Positions 27,446 to 37,300 of a stretch of 64,000 nucleotides of DNA are shown one piece after another. Numbering within the stretch: the first letter of the stretch is position 1; the number at the start of each line of letters is the position of its first letter. This DNA is from Pigmentiphaga sp. (GTDB lineage Bacteria > Pseudomonadota > Gammaproteobacteria > Burkholderiales > Burkholderiaceae_B): contig JALOAI010000005.1 of the NCBI GenBank assembly GCA_023228945.1, positions 62,001-126,000 of the forward strand, read 5' to 3'. The notes beneath the pieces are model-generated. The model ran no database searches and was not told the DNA's origin. It was given only the letters and a program-made list of their open reading frames with translations. Position numbers and translations under genes: made by a program.

Positions 27446-29434
27446 ATGTCTTCTACGTTACACCTACCTTGCGGGGCGGTGAGTGCGGCCGGCTGCGTGC
27501 TGGCCATCGGCCTGTGGCCCGGCGCCGCCGCGGCCCAGCCGGCGGCGGACCAGCCGGTTGCAAAAATGCAGGAAGTCGTGGTGACCGCTTCGGGTTTCGA
27601 GCAGGCCATCGCGGATGCTCCAGCCTCGATTTCCGTCATCACCCGCGAACAGCTGGAAGGCAAGTTCTACCGCGACGTCACCGACGCGCTGCAGGATGTG
27701 CCGGGTGTCAGCATCGAAGGCGGCGCGGGGGGCAAGATCGAGAGCACCTCGGTCACCATCCGGGGCATGGGCGAGAACTATGTGCTGTTCCTGATCGATG
27801 GCAAACCGCTGGGCGCGTCGTCGGAGGCCTACTACAACGGCTTCGGCGGCGGCGCGCAAGTGGGGTGGTTGCCGCCGCTGTCGGCCATCGAGCGCATCGA
27901 GGTGATCCGGGGCCCGATGTCGTCGCTCTACGGCTCCAGCGCGCTGGGCGGGGTGATCAACATCATCACCCGCAAGGTACCCACCGAATGGAGCGCCAAT
28001 CTCACCGTGGATGGCGTCTTCCAGCAGCATTCGGATGCCGGCAATGCCTATCAGGCCCGCTACTATCTGGGAGGCCCGATCATCAAGGACAAGCTGGCCA
28101 TGACGCTGTACGGCTCGAAGTATCATCGCCAGGAAGACCACATCCAGGGCGGCTACGCGCGCAAAGACCGCTTCGACAATACCGCGAAGTTCGCCTGGCG
28201 CCTGACCGACCGCCAAACCCTGGAAGTGGAGGGCGGCGCGGCGCGCCACCAGAACGACCGCACCGAGGCTTCGTCCACCAGTCCGATGGACATGCACAAC
28301 AAGCGCACCCATTACGGCCTGACGCACGACTGGCGCTGGGGCAGCGGCGCCGAGACTCGTTCGTTCGGACTGCACGAGAAGGTCAGCATCGTCAACGGCT
28401 CGCTGGAGTCGTCGTACCTGGCCACCACGCTGAACTCCAAAACCGTGCTGGCCTTCGACTCGCATATGCTGACCCTGGGCGCCGAATACAAGCACGAAGA
28501 AACCAAGCACGATCCGGCCCGCTTCGAAGGTTCGATCGCCACCAACCTGAAGCGCTGGCAGGCCGCCCTGTTCGCCGAAGACGAATACGCCCTGACCGAC
28601 AAGCTCATCCTCACGGGCGGCATGCGCCTGGATCAGAACCAACACTACGGCACGCATTTCACGCCGCGCTTTTATACGATCTATCACCTCACCGACAACC
28701 TCAACCTGAAAGGCGGGGTCAGCGGGGGGTACAAAACACCCTCGCTCAAGCAGGCCGATGACAACATCGTGGAGCCCGCCGCGCGGGGCCGTTCGTGGGA
28801 TAAAGGCAACTCCGATCTGCAACCCGAGAAGAGCACCAACTTCGAACTGGGCTTTACCTATGCCTCGCCGGAGAACGTCAACTTCGGCGTGATGGCCTAC
28901 TACACCCGCTTCAAGGACAAGATCGGCAAGGAATACATCTGCCAGACGCCGGCCAGCAATCCGGGTTGCGTGTACGGCAACAATCCACCGCGCGAGAGCA
29001 TCCAGCAGTACGTCAACCTGGATTCGGCCACGCTCAAGGGGGTGGAGGTGTCGTTCGGCATGCCGCTGACCACCGGCCTCAAGTTCACCAGCAGCTATAC
29101 CTATTCCGACAGCAAGATCACCAGCGGGTCGCAGGAAGGCAAGCCCTTGAACGACACGCCGCGCCATATGGTGAACCTGGGGCTGGATTACCAGGCCAAT
29201 GCGGCGCTGAATCTTTGGACCAAAGTGCGCTACAAGAGCAAAACCATCGACGGCGGCACCGATCAGATTCCCGCCTATACGATGGTGGATCTGGGAGTGA
29301 AGTACCGCTTCAATCGCCATCTGTCGGGCTTTGCCGGCATCTATAACGCACTGGATAAAACCATAGGCTCCGACGAATACGGCAAGTATCTCGACGGGCG
29401 GCGCTACTACGCCGGCGTGACGGTCGAGTACTGA
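27446..29434 (+). CDS. TonB-dependent siderophore receptor (FepA/CirA class)
   Basis: A 662-residue outer-membrane receptor. The signal peptide ends near AAAAQPAADQ. A TonB box-like stretch (QEVVVTAS) precedes the plug domain (about 45-160: SVITREQLEGKFYRDVTDAL, GLGGVINIITRK-like loop). A 22-strand barrel ends in the terminal aromatic residue (GVTVEY). A ICQTPASNPGC loop has two cysteines, as in enterobactin-type receptors. ATG 27446 is used; the longer frame starts with TTG inside the Fur-like box. The ligand is probably a catecholate siderophore (inference). Confidence 0.9.
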   Translation: MSSTLHLPCGAVSAAGCVLAIGLWPGAAAAQPAADQPVAKMQEVVVTASGFEQAIADAPASISVITREQLEGKFYRDVTDALQDVPGVSIEGGAGGKIESTSVTIRGMGENYVLFLIDGKPLGASSEAYYNGFGGGAQVGWLPPLSAIERIEVIRGPMSSLYGSSALGGVINIITRKVPTEWSANLTVDGVFQQHSDAGNAYQARYYLGGPIIKDKLAMTLYGSKYHRQEDHIQGGYARKDRFDNTAKFAWRLTDRQTLEVEGGAARHQNDRTEASSTSPMDMHNKRTHYGLTHDWRWGSGAETRSFGLHEKVSIVNGSLESSYLATTLNSKTVLAFDSHMLTLGAEYKHEETKHDPARFEGSIATNLKRWQAALFAEDEYALTDKLILTGGMRLDQNQHYGTHFTPRFYTIYHLTDNLNLKGGVSGGYKTPSLKQADDNIVEPAARGRSWDKGNSDLQPEKSTNFELGFTYASPENVNFGVMAYYTRFKDKIGKEYICQTPASNPGCVYGNNPPRESIQQYVNLDSATLKGVEVSFGMPLTTGLKFTSSYTYSDSKITSGSQEGKPLNDTPRHMVNLGLDYQANAALNLWTKVRYKSKTIDGGTDQIPAYTMVDLGVKYRFNRHLSGFAGIYNALDKTIGSDEYGKYLDGRRYYAGVTVEY

Positions 29435-29510
29435 GCCGCCGTCTGGTGGCGGAAGGCCGCCGGAGCCGCAATGGGGTAACGGCAGCGCCAGCCTTTTGGG
29501 GCGGAGAAGC

Positions 29511-29930
29511 TCAGGCCGGATGGTCGGAGTTCTTCACCCAATTCTCGACTTCCAGGGCTGGCACCCGGGAAAATTCCGACACATTGTTCGTCACCAGCAC
29601 AAGCCCCTCGCTGCGAGCATGGCCGGCGATGTGAAGATCGTTCACGCCAATCGACTGACCTTGCCGCTCCAACGAGGCCCGGATAGCACCGTAGTGCTGG
29701 GCAGCCTTGGCTCCATAGGCCAGGACTTCGAGCCGACTGCAGAAGTCTTCTATGGTGGCCAAATTGGCGCTCACTCGGGAGCTCTTTTCAGCCCCATGCA
29801 GGAGCTCGGCCAATGTGATGGACGATATCGCCATTCGGTGGGCATGACTGTTGAAGATGGGCAGCACCTCAGGCGGTCGCCGTTTCAGCACATAAATAAC
29901 AATATTGGTGTCGAGTAGATAGCGCAGCAT
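29511..29930 (-). CDS. vapC: VapC-family PIN-domain toxin
   Basis: A 139-residue ribonuclease toxin. The PIN acidic residues are visible in LLDTNIVIY (first Asp), SITLAELLHG (Glu) and GVNDLHIAGHARS (Asp), with VLVTNN closing the site. It starts at ATG 29930, overlapping the vapB stop by one base (TGATG). It cleaves tRNA or rRNA in characterised homologues. The active site looks intact. Confidence 0.92.
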   Translation of the reverse strand: MLRYLLDTNIVIYVLKRRPPEVLPIFNSHAHRMAISSITLAELLHGAEKSSRVSANLATIEDFCSRLEVLAYGAKAAQHYGAIRASLERQGQSIGVNDLHIAGHARSEGLVLVTNNVSEFSRVPALEVENWVKNSDHPA

Positions 29931-30163
29931 CAAAGTGACTCGCGCTCAGGTTGAACCTGGTCCGCCCGATCCTCCAGGAAGTCGTCGCTGACCTCAGGCC
30001 CATCATGAAAAAAGCTATCCCAGGTTTGCCCTAGCGGTGTGATGATGCGTTCATGGCCTTTGGCTCGTACTACCACTTTCTTCACGCTTTCGGGAAGGCG
30101 GACCTCCACAGGGATACGGACGGCTTGGGTGCGGTTATTGATAAAAACGGTACTGGTGACCAT
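29930..30163 (-). CDS. vapB: VapB-family antitoxin
   Basis: A 77-residue AbrB/SpoVT-type antitoxin. The N-terminal DNA-binding strand is STVFINNRTQAVRIPVEVRLPE, and the C-terminal WDSFFHDGPEVSDDFLEDR wraps the toxin. ATG 30163 gives the family start; the longer frame upstream is the promoter. It is coupled to vapC by TGATG. Confidence 0.9.
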   Translation of the reverse strand: MVTSTVFINNRTQAVRIPVEVRLPESVKKVVVRAKGHERIITPLGQTWDSFFHDGPEVSDDFLEDRADQVQPERESL

Positions 30164-30192
30164 GAGAGGCTTCGCATAATAATAGGTATATG

Positions 30193-30241
30193 GCGATGGT
30201 ATATCGCAACATGAGGATTGGCAAGTTTCGCATGCGAAACT
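30193..30241. promoter_or_regulatory. vapBC operator palindromes
   Basis: There are two inverted repeats upstream of vapB: GCGAT-GGTAT-ATCGC (30193-30207), and a perfect 18-bp palindrome AGTTTCGCATGCGAAACT (30224-30241). The first is 30 bp before the antitoxin ATG. Autoregulation by the VapBC complex through such sites is known for the family. Confidence 0.55.
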
Positions 30242-30333
30242 CATGGCGCCTCTTCCACAAGGTCAGTGGGAGCGACTTGGCGATGCCTAAGAACGATCGT
30301 TGCCAGGCTGGTCGCCGCGGCGCCGGGGGTGCC

Positions 30334-31062
30334 TCAGCGGCTCTCCGTCTGCGTTGGCACGGGGGATTCCGACGGCAATCGGGCCGCCAGCACCGGCCAC
30401 ACATTCTCGAGCAGCGCGGTCTGCGCCGCCTCGTTGGGATGGATGCGGTCGGCCTGGAACATGGCCTCGTCGGTGGCGATGCCTTCGAGCAGAAAGGGCA
30501 CCAGCGCGGCGCCGGTGGTCTCGGCCACTTCGCCGAAGAGTTCCTGGAACTCGCGGGCGTAGGCGGGGCCGTAGTTGGGCGGGATCTGCATGCCCGCCAG
30601 AATGACCTGGGCGCCCGACTCCTGGGCCCGCCGGACCATGCGCAAGAGATTGTCGCGGCTGAGCCGTAGTGGCAGGCCGCGCAGGGCGTCGTTGCCGCCA
30701 AGCTCCACGATCACCACGGCCGGCTGGTGCTGGCGCAGAAGATTGGGCAGGCGGCTGGCGCCGCCGCTGGTGGTATCGCCGCTGATGCTGGCGTTGATCA
30801 CCCGGAAGGCATGACCTTCGTCGGCCAGGCGCTGTTCGAGCAGCGCAACCCAACCCGCGCCGCGCTTCAGGCCATACTCGGCCGACAGGCTATCGCCCAC
30901 CACCAGGATGGCCGGTGGTTCGGAACCACCGTCGATGGGGGCGGTCTGAGCCCAGGCGGGAATGGCCAGCGCCAGGCCGGCCAGCAACACCAGTTGCAGC
31001 AAAGCGCGCCACGCCGTACGAGCGGAGCTGGCGCGGGCGGCCACGAGCTTGGTATCTTTCAT
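30334..31062 (-). CDS. tesA: multifunctional acyl-CoA thioesterase I / lysophospholipase (SGNH)
   Basis: A 242-residue exported SGNH hydrolase. A signal peptide (LLQLVLLAGLALAIPAWAQ) is followed by block I ILVVGDSLSAEYG (nucleophile Ser), block II Gly in SISGDTTSGG, block III GGNDALRG, and the catalytic Asp/His in DRIHPNEAAQ. It hydrolyses acyl esters and thioesters in the periplasm. It is divergent from the ybbA-like ATPase, the classical tesA/ybbA pairing, with 30 bp between the starts. Confidence 0.94.
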   Translation of the reverse strand: MKDTKLVAARASSARTAWRALLQLVLLAGLALAIPAWAQTAPIDGGSEPPAILVVGDSLSAEYGLKRGAGWVALLEQRLADEGHAFRVINASISGDTTSGGASRLPNLLRQHQPAVVIVELGGNDALRGLPLRLSRDNLLRMVRRAQESGAQVILAGMQIPPNYGPAYAREFQELFGEVAETTGAALVPFLLEGIATDEAMFQADRIHPNEAAQTALLENVWPVLAARLPSESPVPTQTESR

Positions 31063-31092
31063 AGCTTCCTTCACGGTTTCAGGGACTTCCGT

Positions 31093-31929
31093 ATGACAAC
31101 GCGCCCATGCGCAGGCCACATCACAGCAGCGGCGCCGCCGCCCCAAACGAGCGCCGGCAATCCGGTCGGCACGCTGGAGTTGCGCGATACCTTGCCCGGC
31201 ACCCGTCAGCCGCGGCAGGCCTCGCCCAACCCCACGGTGGCCGAGGCGGAGGGCGCCAAGCCGGAAGAGGCCGCGATCGTCGTGCGCGGCGTTTCGCAGC
31301 GGGTGGCCGATGCCACCGGCGTGCTCACCATCCTGGATGATTTGTCGTTCGCCATCCAGCGGGGTGAGACCGTTGCGATCACCGGCAGTTCCGGCTCGGG
31401 CAAGTCGACCCTCCTGGGCTTGTTGGCGGGTCTTGACCTTCCCACCGAGGGTAGCATCCATTTGCTGGGTCAAAGCCTGGTGGCGCTGGACGAAGACCAG
31501 CGGGCGCGGCTGCGGGCGCAGTCGGTGGGTTTCGTGTTCCAGTCGTTCCAGCTGCTGCCGCACCTGACGGCCCTGGAGAACGTCATGCTGCCGCTGGAGC
31601 TGACCGGCCAGGAGGCCAGGGCGCCGGCGCGGCGCATGCTGGAGCGCGTGGGATTGGGCGAGCGCCTGCATCATTACCCGCGCACGCTATCGGGCGGCGA
31701 GCAGCAAAGGGTATCGCTGGCGCGCGCCTTCGTGATGCGGCCGGCGGTGCTGTTTGCCGACGAGCCCACCGGCAGCCTGGACTCGGCCACGGGGGCGGCC
31801 ATCATCGACCTGATGTTCGCCCTCAACCAGGAATACGGCGCAACGCTGGTGCTGGTAACCCACGATCCGGCGCTGGCCGGACGCTGCGGCCGGCAACTGC
31901 GGATCGTGGCGGGGCGGCTCCAGCCTTGA
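31093..31929 (+). CDS. ybbA: ABC transporter ATPase (YbbA/LolD-like)
   Basis: A 278-residue ATPase of the MacB/LolD class. Walker A is GSSGSGKSTLLG, the Q-loop FVFQSFQLLP, the signature LSGGEQQRVSLARA and Walker B AVLFADEPTGSLD. It carries about 60 extra N-terminal residues, Pro/Ala-rich and of no recognised fold. A later start at about residue 60 is possible, but no better ribosome site was seen. The YbbP-type permease that normally follows is absent; a tRNA gene comes next. Confidence 0.9.
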   Translation: MTTRPCAGHITAAAPPPQTSAGNPVGTLELRDTLPGTRQPRQASPNPTVAEAEGAKPEEAAIVVRGVSQRVADATGVLTILDDLSFAIQRGETVAITGSSGSGKSTLLGLLAGLDLPTEGSIHLLGQSLVALDEDQRARLRAQSVGFVFQSFQLLPHLTALENVMLPLELTGQEARAPARRMLERVGLGERLHHYPRTLSGGEQQRVSLARAFVMRPAVLFADEPTGSLDSATGAAIIDLMFALNQEYGATLVLVTHDPALAGRCGRQLRIVAGRLQP

Positions 31930-32000
31930 CCACGCGCCTAAGCGCAAGCCTCGCCACAACGCAAAAGCCCCGGCGCGAGGCCAGGGCTGGAGCTGGAATC

Positions 32001-32075
32001 TGGTGGGCGGTACAAGGATCGAACTTGTGACTTCCACCGTGTGAAGGTGGCACTCTACCGCTGAGTTAACCGCCC
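32001..32075 (-). tRNA. tRNA-Val (anticodon CAC)
   Basis: A 75-nt cloverleaf on the minus strand: acceptor GGGCGGT/ACCGCCC, D-arm with CTCAGCGGTAGAG, anticodon stem CCACC/GGTGG enclosing CAC, T-arm GTTCGATCC, and an encoded CCA. It reads the GTG codon. It has its own promoter at 32100-32128. Confidence 0.95.
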
Positions 32076-32099
32076 GGCAGAAGAAACATCAAGACCAAA

Positions 32100-32128
32100 A
32101 CTATAGCAGAGTTTTTTTTGCCGCGCAA
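32100..32128 (-). promoter_or_regulatory. sigma-70 promoter of tRNA-Val
   Basis: On the minus strand TTGCGC (32128-32123) and TATAGT (32105-32100) are 17 bp apart, with an A-run spacer. The -10 ends 24 bp before the tRNA 5' end. The -35 is identical to that of tRNA-Asn. Confidence 0.7.
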
Positions 32129-32216
32129 ATTGGCTGGCCTCCCAAGGCGGGCCGGACCCAGGCGCGTGGCCGGCTGATCCGGCGGCCGATGTCTGGTGGC
32201 TGGCGTCCGGCGAGAC

Positions 32217-32942
32217 TCAGGCGGCCTCGCGGGCGGCGCTCAGTTGCCGCCACAGGCTGCCGCCGCCTTTGGCGGCCTTGTCGAGTGCGTCGAGATAGTT
32301 TTCGTGGGCGGCCTGCTCGTCGGCGCTGGCGGCCAGGACGGGCAAGTGCCAGGTTTCGCCTTGCCCGCCAGCGGCCAGGCCCATGCCGCGCGGTGATTCG
32401 GGCTCGGCGTCGATCACCAGCGTATTCTGGCCGCGGGTCATGGCCAGCCACACCTCGGCCAGCAGTTCCGAATCGAGCAAGGCGCCGTGCAGGGTGCGAT
32501 GGGCATTGGAGATGCCGTAGCGGTCGCACAGCGCATCCAGCGAGTTGCGCTTGCCGGGATGCATCTCGCGCGCCTGGGCAAGCGTATCGATCACGTCGTG
32601 GCAGTGCGTGGAAAAGCGCGGCAGGCCCAGTAATTCGAGCTCGGCATCCAGGAACTTCACGTCGAACGCGGCGTTGTGGATGATGATGCGCGCGCCGGCG
32701 ACGAAGTCGAGGAAGTCCCGAGCCTGCTGGGCGAAGCGCGGATGATCTTTGAGGAATTCGAGCGACAGGCCGTGCACCGCTTGAGCACCGGGGTCGATAT
32801 CGCGCTCGGGGTTCAGGTAGGTGTGGAAGTTGCGGCCCGTGAGTTGCCGGTTGGCGATTTCGACGCAGCCGATTTCGACCAGGCGATGGCCTTGAGCGGG
32901 ATCGAGCCCGGTGGTTTCAGTGTCGAGGACGATATAGCGCAT
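32217..32942 (-). CDS. dnaQ: DNA polymerase III epsilon subunit (proofreading exonuclease)
   Basis: A 241-residue DEDDh exonuclease. Exo I is VLDTETTGLD (Asp7, Glu9), Exo II IIHNAAFDVKFLD, and Exo IIIe HRTLHGALLDSELLAEVW (His, Asp). The C-terminal segment binds the polymerase alpha subunit. In E. coli dnaQ adjoins rnhA; here rnhA is about 5.8 kb away, on the same strand. The start is the only plausible ATG. Confidence 0.96.
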   Translation of the reverse strand: MRYIVLDTETTGLDPAQGHRLVEIGCVEIANRQLTGRNFHTYLNPERDIDPGAQAVHGLSLEFLKDHPRFAQQARDFLDFVAGARIIIHNAAFDVKFLDAELELLGLPRFSTHCHDVIDTLAQAREMHPGKRNSLDALCDRYGISNAHRTLHGALLDSELLAEVWLAMTRGQNTLVIDAEPESPRGMGLAAGGQGETWHLPVLAASADEQAAHENYLDALDKAAKGGGSLWRQLSAAREAA

Positions 32943-33029
32943 CGGGAGCCCAGGAAAAGCTTGAGAAAAGTGCCGCGACGGGCACCGCTGCCAAGGATTG
33001 TAGTCGTTGTGCCCGTGAACGGCGGCGGC

Positions 33030-34208
33030 TCAATCGGCGGCGCGCGAGCGCAGCGCCCGCAGCCGCTGGTAAGAGCGTTCGATGCGGGCTTCGGTGAGTT
33101 CGCCGCGATCGATGGCGGCGCGCACCACGGCGATGACGAGCTGCGGCAGATCATGTCGCGGTTCGAAGCCTTCGATAACGGGCGCGGCGGCGGGGTTGTT
33201 GGAGAAGATGAGCAGGTCGTTGCCAGCCTGGATCGCGCGGATCACGATTTCATCGAAGCCGTGATAGCGCTGGATCGCACCCATGTGCAGATCGTCGGTG
33301 ACGATCACGCCATCGAAGCCGTCCTGCTCACGCAGCCAGGGCCGCAGGTAACGGTCGGAGAGCGTGACCGGAAACCCGGGGTCGACGCCGCGATGGACCA
33401 GGTGGGCGCCCATCACGCTGTCGGCCAGGCCGGCGCCGATCAGGGCGCGGAAGGGTTCGCGCTCGATCGGCTGGTAGTCATCGGTAATATCCACCAGCCC
33501 CCGGTGGCTATCGCCACGCGCCAGGCCGTGGCCGGGATAGTGCTTGAGCGACGTGAGCACCCCTTCGGTGCGATGGGCGCGTACGGCTTCGCCGGCATAA
33601 CGCGCCACCGTGGCGGGGTCGCTGGAAAATGCGCGTTCCAGGCCGCCGATCACCGGAGAGCCGGGGGCGTCGGCAGGGTCGCCGGGGATGCCGCGCAGAT
33701 CGGCGACGGGGGCCAGGTTGAAATTGAAGCCGGCGTCGCGCACCAGGCGGGCCTGGTCGCGGTAAAGCTCATAGGCTTGCGCGGGCGTCAGGGAGCCGGC
33801 CACCGCTTCGGCCGACGGATGGCTGCGAAAGCCGTTGGCCGCGTTCAGGCGCTGCACGCGACCGCCTTCCTGATCGATGGCCCGCAACACGGGCAGGGCC
33901 TGGGTGCCGGCGCCGGCAAAGGCGCGGTTGAGCGCCTGGACCTGCCCGGGATCGACGATGTTGTAGCGGTAGAAAACCACGCCCCCCAGCCGGCCTTCCC
34001 GAAAATGTTCCTGCATGGCTTGAACCCCCGGATCAGCGGCGCTGGTACCGTGGAAGCCCATCATCACCATTTGCCCGATCTTCTGGTCCAGCGTCGGCTC
34101 CGGTGGCGGTGTGTCGCCGCCGCAGGCGGCCAGCGCGGCCAAGAGCAAGACACCGCACAGGCGCCGGAAGCGCGAGGGGAAGACAGTGGCGACGAAGAGT
34201 GAAAGCAT
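33030..34208 (-). CDS. glycoside hydrolase family 3 lipoprotein (beta-N-acetylhexosaminidase-like)
   Basis: A 392-residue secreted lipoprotein. The signal peptide ends in the lipobox LAAC (FRRLCGVLLLAALAACGG), followed by the GH3 TIM barrel. KHYPGHGLARGDSH is the NagZ-type general acid/base loop, and VIVTDDLHMGAI carries the nucleophile Asp. It is distinct from the cytoplasmic nagZ at 56808. It may release GlcNAc from murein at the envelope (inference). It lies between dnaQ and the RND pump on the same strand. Confidence 0.87.
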   Translation of the reverse strand: MLSLFVATVFPSRFRRLCGVLLLAALAACGGDTPPPEPTLDQKIGQMVMMGFHGTSAADPGVQAMQEHFREGRLGGVVFYRYNIVDPGQVQALNRAFAGAGTQALPVLRAIDQEGGRVQRLNAANGFRSHPSAEAVAGSLTPAQAYELYRDQARLVRDAGFNFNLAPVADLRGIPGDPADAPGSPVIGGLERAFSSDPATVARYAGEAVRAHRTEGVLTSLKHYPGHGLARGDSHRGLVDITDDYQPIEREPFRALIGAGLADSVMGAHLVHRGVDPGFPVTLSDRYLRPWLREQDGFDGVIVTDDLHMGAIQRYHGFDEIVIRAIQAGNDLLIFSNNPAAAPVIEGFEPRHDLPQLVIAVVRAAIDRGELTEARIERSYQRLRALRSRAAD

Positions 34209-34344
34209 GGCTATGCGATGGGGAACGGGATTAAAGGGAGCGCATCGACGGACAGGGGCGAAGCGCGCCGGTTGGCGAGGCCGGGCGCGGGCCGCGATCA
34301 GGCCCACGGGACCACTCTTGGGCGGGCACGGCGGCGGACCGGGT

Positions 34345-37300
34345 TCAAACGGGGGAGCCGCCGGGCGTGGGCGAGCCCTCGGCGGCCGGCGCCGCGGAGG
34401 GCGGGGCCCGATCCGCCGACGGTTCCTCGACGGTCTTGACGCGATGGACCTGCCGCGAGGCGATCAACAGGTAGACCACCGGCACGACGAACAGGGTCAT
34501 CAGCGTGCCGAAGCTCATGCCGCCCACGATCACCCAGCCGATCTGGCGCCGCGACTCGGCGCCGGCGCCGGTGGCCAGCGCCAGCGGTACGGCGCCCAGC
34601 ACCATGGCGCCCGTGGTCATGAGAATGGGGCGCAAGCGCAGGACGCTGGCCTCGATCACGGCTTCGGCGATCGTCGTGCCGCGCTCGCGCAATTGATCGG
34701 CGAACTCGACGATCAGGATGCCGTGCTTGGTGATCAGGCCGAGCAGGGTGATCAGGCCGATCTGGCTGTAGATCGACAGGCTGCCGCCGGTGAACCAGAG
34801 GGCGAGCATGCCGCCGGTGAGCGACAGCGGCACCGACATCATGATCACCAGCGGGTTGCGCCAGCTCTCGAACTGGGCGGCCAGCACCAGGTAGATGAAG
34901 ACCAGGGCCATGCCGAACACCAGATAGATGCTTTGCGATGAGTCGCGGTACTCGCGCGACTGGCCGGCAAGATCGGTTTGCACCGTATTGGGCAGCACGC
35001 GATCGGCGGTGGCCTGGAACGCCTCGAGCGCCTCGCCGAGCGAATAGCCTGGCGCCAGTTGCGCCGAGATGATGGCGGCGCGCAGGCGGTTGAAGTGGTT
35101 GAGCGATTGCGGCGCCACCGCCTCGGTGACGGTGAGCAGGCTGCTGAGCGGCAGCATGCCGCCGTCGCTGGTGCGCACGTAGATGTTCTCGATGTCGGCG
35201 GGATTGGCGCGGTCGGCGGCGGCCACGCGCACCATCACGTCGTATTGCTCGCCATCCTGCTTGAAGCGGGTGATCTGGCGTCCGCCCAGCATGGTCTCCA
35301 GGGTGCGGCCCACGGTGGCGACGTCGAGGTCGACGTCGGCGAGGCGGTCGCGGTCGACCGTGACGCGAAGCTCGGGCGTGTTCAGGCGCAAGTCGGAGTT
35401 GAGGTTGTGCACACCGGGATACTTGGCGATCTCGGCCATGAAGGCATCGACGTAGCGCGCGAGTTCGGGATACGGCACCTGGCTCATGAGCACGAACTCC
35501 ACCGGCGAGGAGCGGGGTGATTGCCCCAGCGAAGGCGGGTTGGTGACGAAGGCGCGCACGCCGGGCAGGGAGTTGAAACGCGGCCGCAGCTCGGCGGCGA
35601 TCTCCTGCTGGGTGCGCTCGCGTTCGCTCCAGGGCTTGAGGCGCAGCACCGAGGTGCCGTCGGTGACCGTGGGGAAGCCGGCGAAGGCCTGATGGGCGCT
35701 GAGCTCGGGGATGTCGTCGTAGAACTGCTCGGCGCGCACGAGATAGCCCGCGGTGTAATCCGCGGTGGATCCGTCGGGCGACTGCACGCGGGAAAAGATC
35801 ACGCCTCGATCCTCGGTGGGCGCCAGCTCGCTGGGCAGATACTGGAACAAGGGCACCATGGCGCCACCGGCCACCAGGCCGGCCAGCACAACTACCGGCC
35901 AGGCGCGCAGCGAGCGCCGCAGCAGCCAGCGATAGCCACGGGTCAGGCCGTCGAGCCCCGCTTCGATGGCGAGGTAGAGGCGGCCGTGCCTGGCGTGTTG
36001 CTCGTCGCGCAGCAGCAGCGAACACATCATCGGTGTGAGCGTGAGGGCGACGAAGCCCGAGATCAGCACCGCGGAGGCCAGGGTGAGGGCGAATTCGACG
36101 AACAGACGGCCGGTGCGCCCCGTGGCGAAGGCCAGCGGCGCGTACACCGTGACGAGGGTGAGCGTCATCGCGATCACGGCGAAGGCGATCTCGCGGGTGC
36201 CGTACAGCGCGGCCTGCAGCCGGGTCTTGCCGTCTTCGAGGTGGCGGTACACGTTTTCGAGCACGACGATGGCGTCGTCGACCACCATGCCGATGGCCAG
36301 TACCATCGCCAGCAGCGTGAGGGTGTTGATCGAGAAGCCCGCCGCGTACATGATGCCGCAGGCGCCGATCAGCGACACCGGGATCGTGACCAGCGGAATC
36401 AGGCTGGCGCGCACATTGCGCAGGAACAGCAGGATCACCAGCACCACCAGGATGATGGCTTCGGCGATGGTGGTGAAGACCGAGCGGATCGAGGCCTCGA
36501 TGAACACCGAGGAGTCGTAGGAAACCGCCAGTTGCATGCCGGCCGGCAGGCTGCTGTTGATGGCTTCGATTTCGTCGCGCGCGGCGGCGGAGAGGTCGAG
36601 CGGATTGGCGGTGGATTGCTTGACCAGGCCGATGTTGATGGCGGGCTGGCCGTTGGCGCGCGAGAGCACGCGTTCGTCGGCCGGCCCCAGGCGCACCAGC
36701 GCGATCTCGCCCAGGCGCACCGGATACTGATCGACGGTGGCCACGATCAGGTCGCGGAACTGCTGCGGCGTTTGCAGGCCGGTTTCGGCCACTACGGAGA
36801 ATTCGCGGCTGAGCGACTCGATGCGGCCGGCGGGGATCTCGACGTTCTGGCTGCGCAGGGCGTTTTCCACATCCTGGATGGTGAGGCGGAAGGCGGCGAG
36901 TTTGTCGCGGTCGATATCAATCCGCATGGCCGGCAGGCGCTCGCCGAACACGCGGACTTCGGCGGCGCCGGGCAGCACCGACAGCCGCGGCTTGATGAAG
37001 CGGTTGATGTAGTCGGAGGCCTCGATGGTGCTCAGGGAGCCGGCCTGCACCGTGATGTAGATCACCGGCTGCGAATCGGCCTCGACCTTGGCGATGACGG
37101 GCTCGTCGACTTCGTCGGGCAGGCGCTGGCGTACGCGCGAGACTTTGTCGCGCACTTCGGCGGCGGCGGCGTCGGGATCTCGCGCCAGCGAGAACGTGAC
37201 GTTGATGTTGCTGCGCTCGGAACGGCTGGTGGACGTCATGAGGATGACGCCCTCGATGCCCGAGATGGAGTCTTCGAGCACCTTGGTGACTTGCGACTCG

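Noticed and set aside
31093..31929. LolD of the lipoprotein-release system
   Set aside because: No lolC/E permease is adjacent, and the divergent tesA partner is the hallmark of ybbA.
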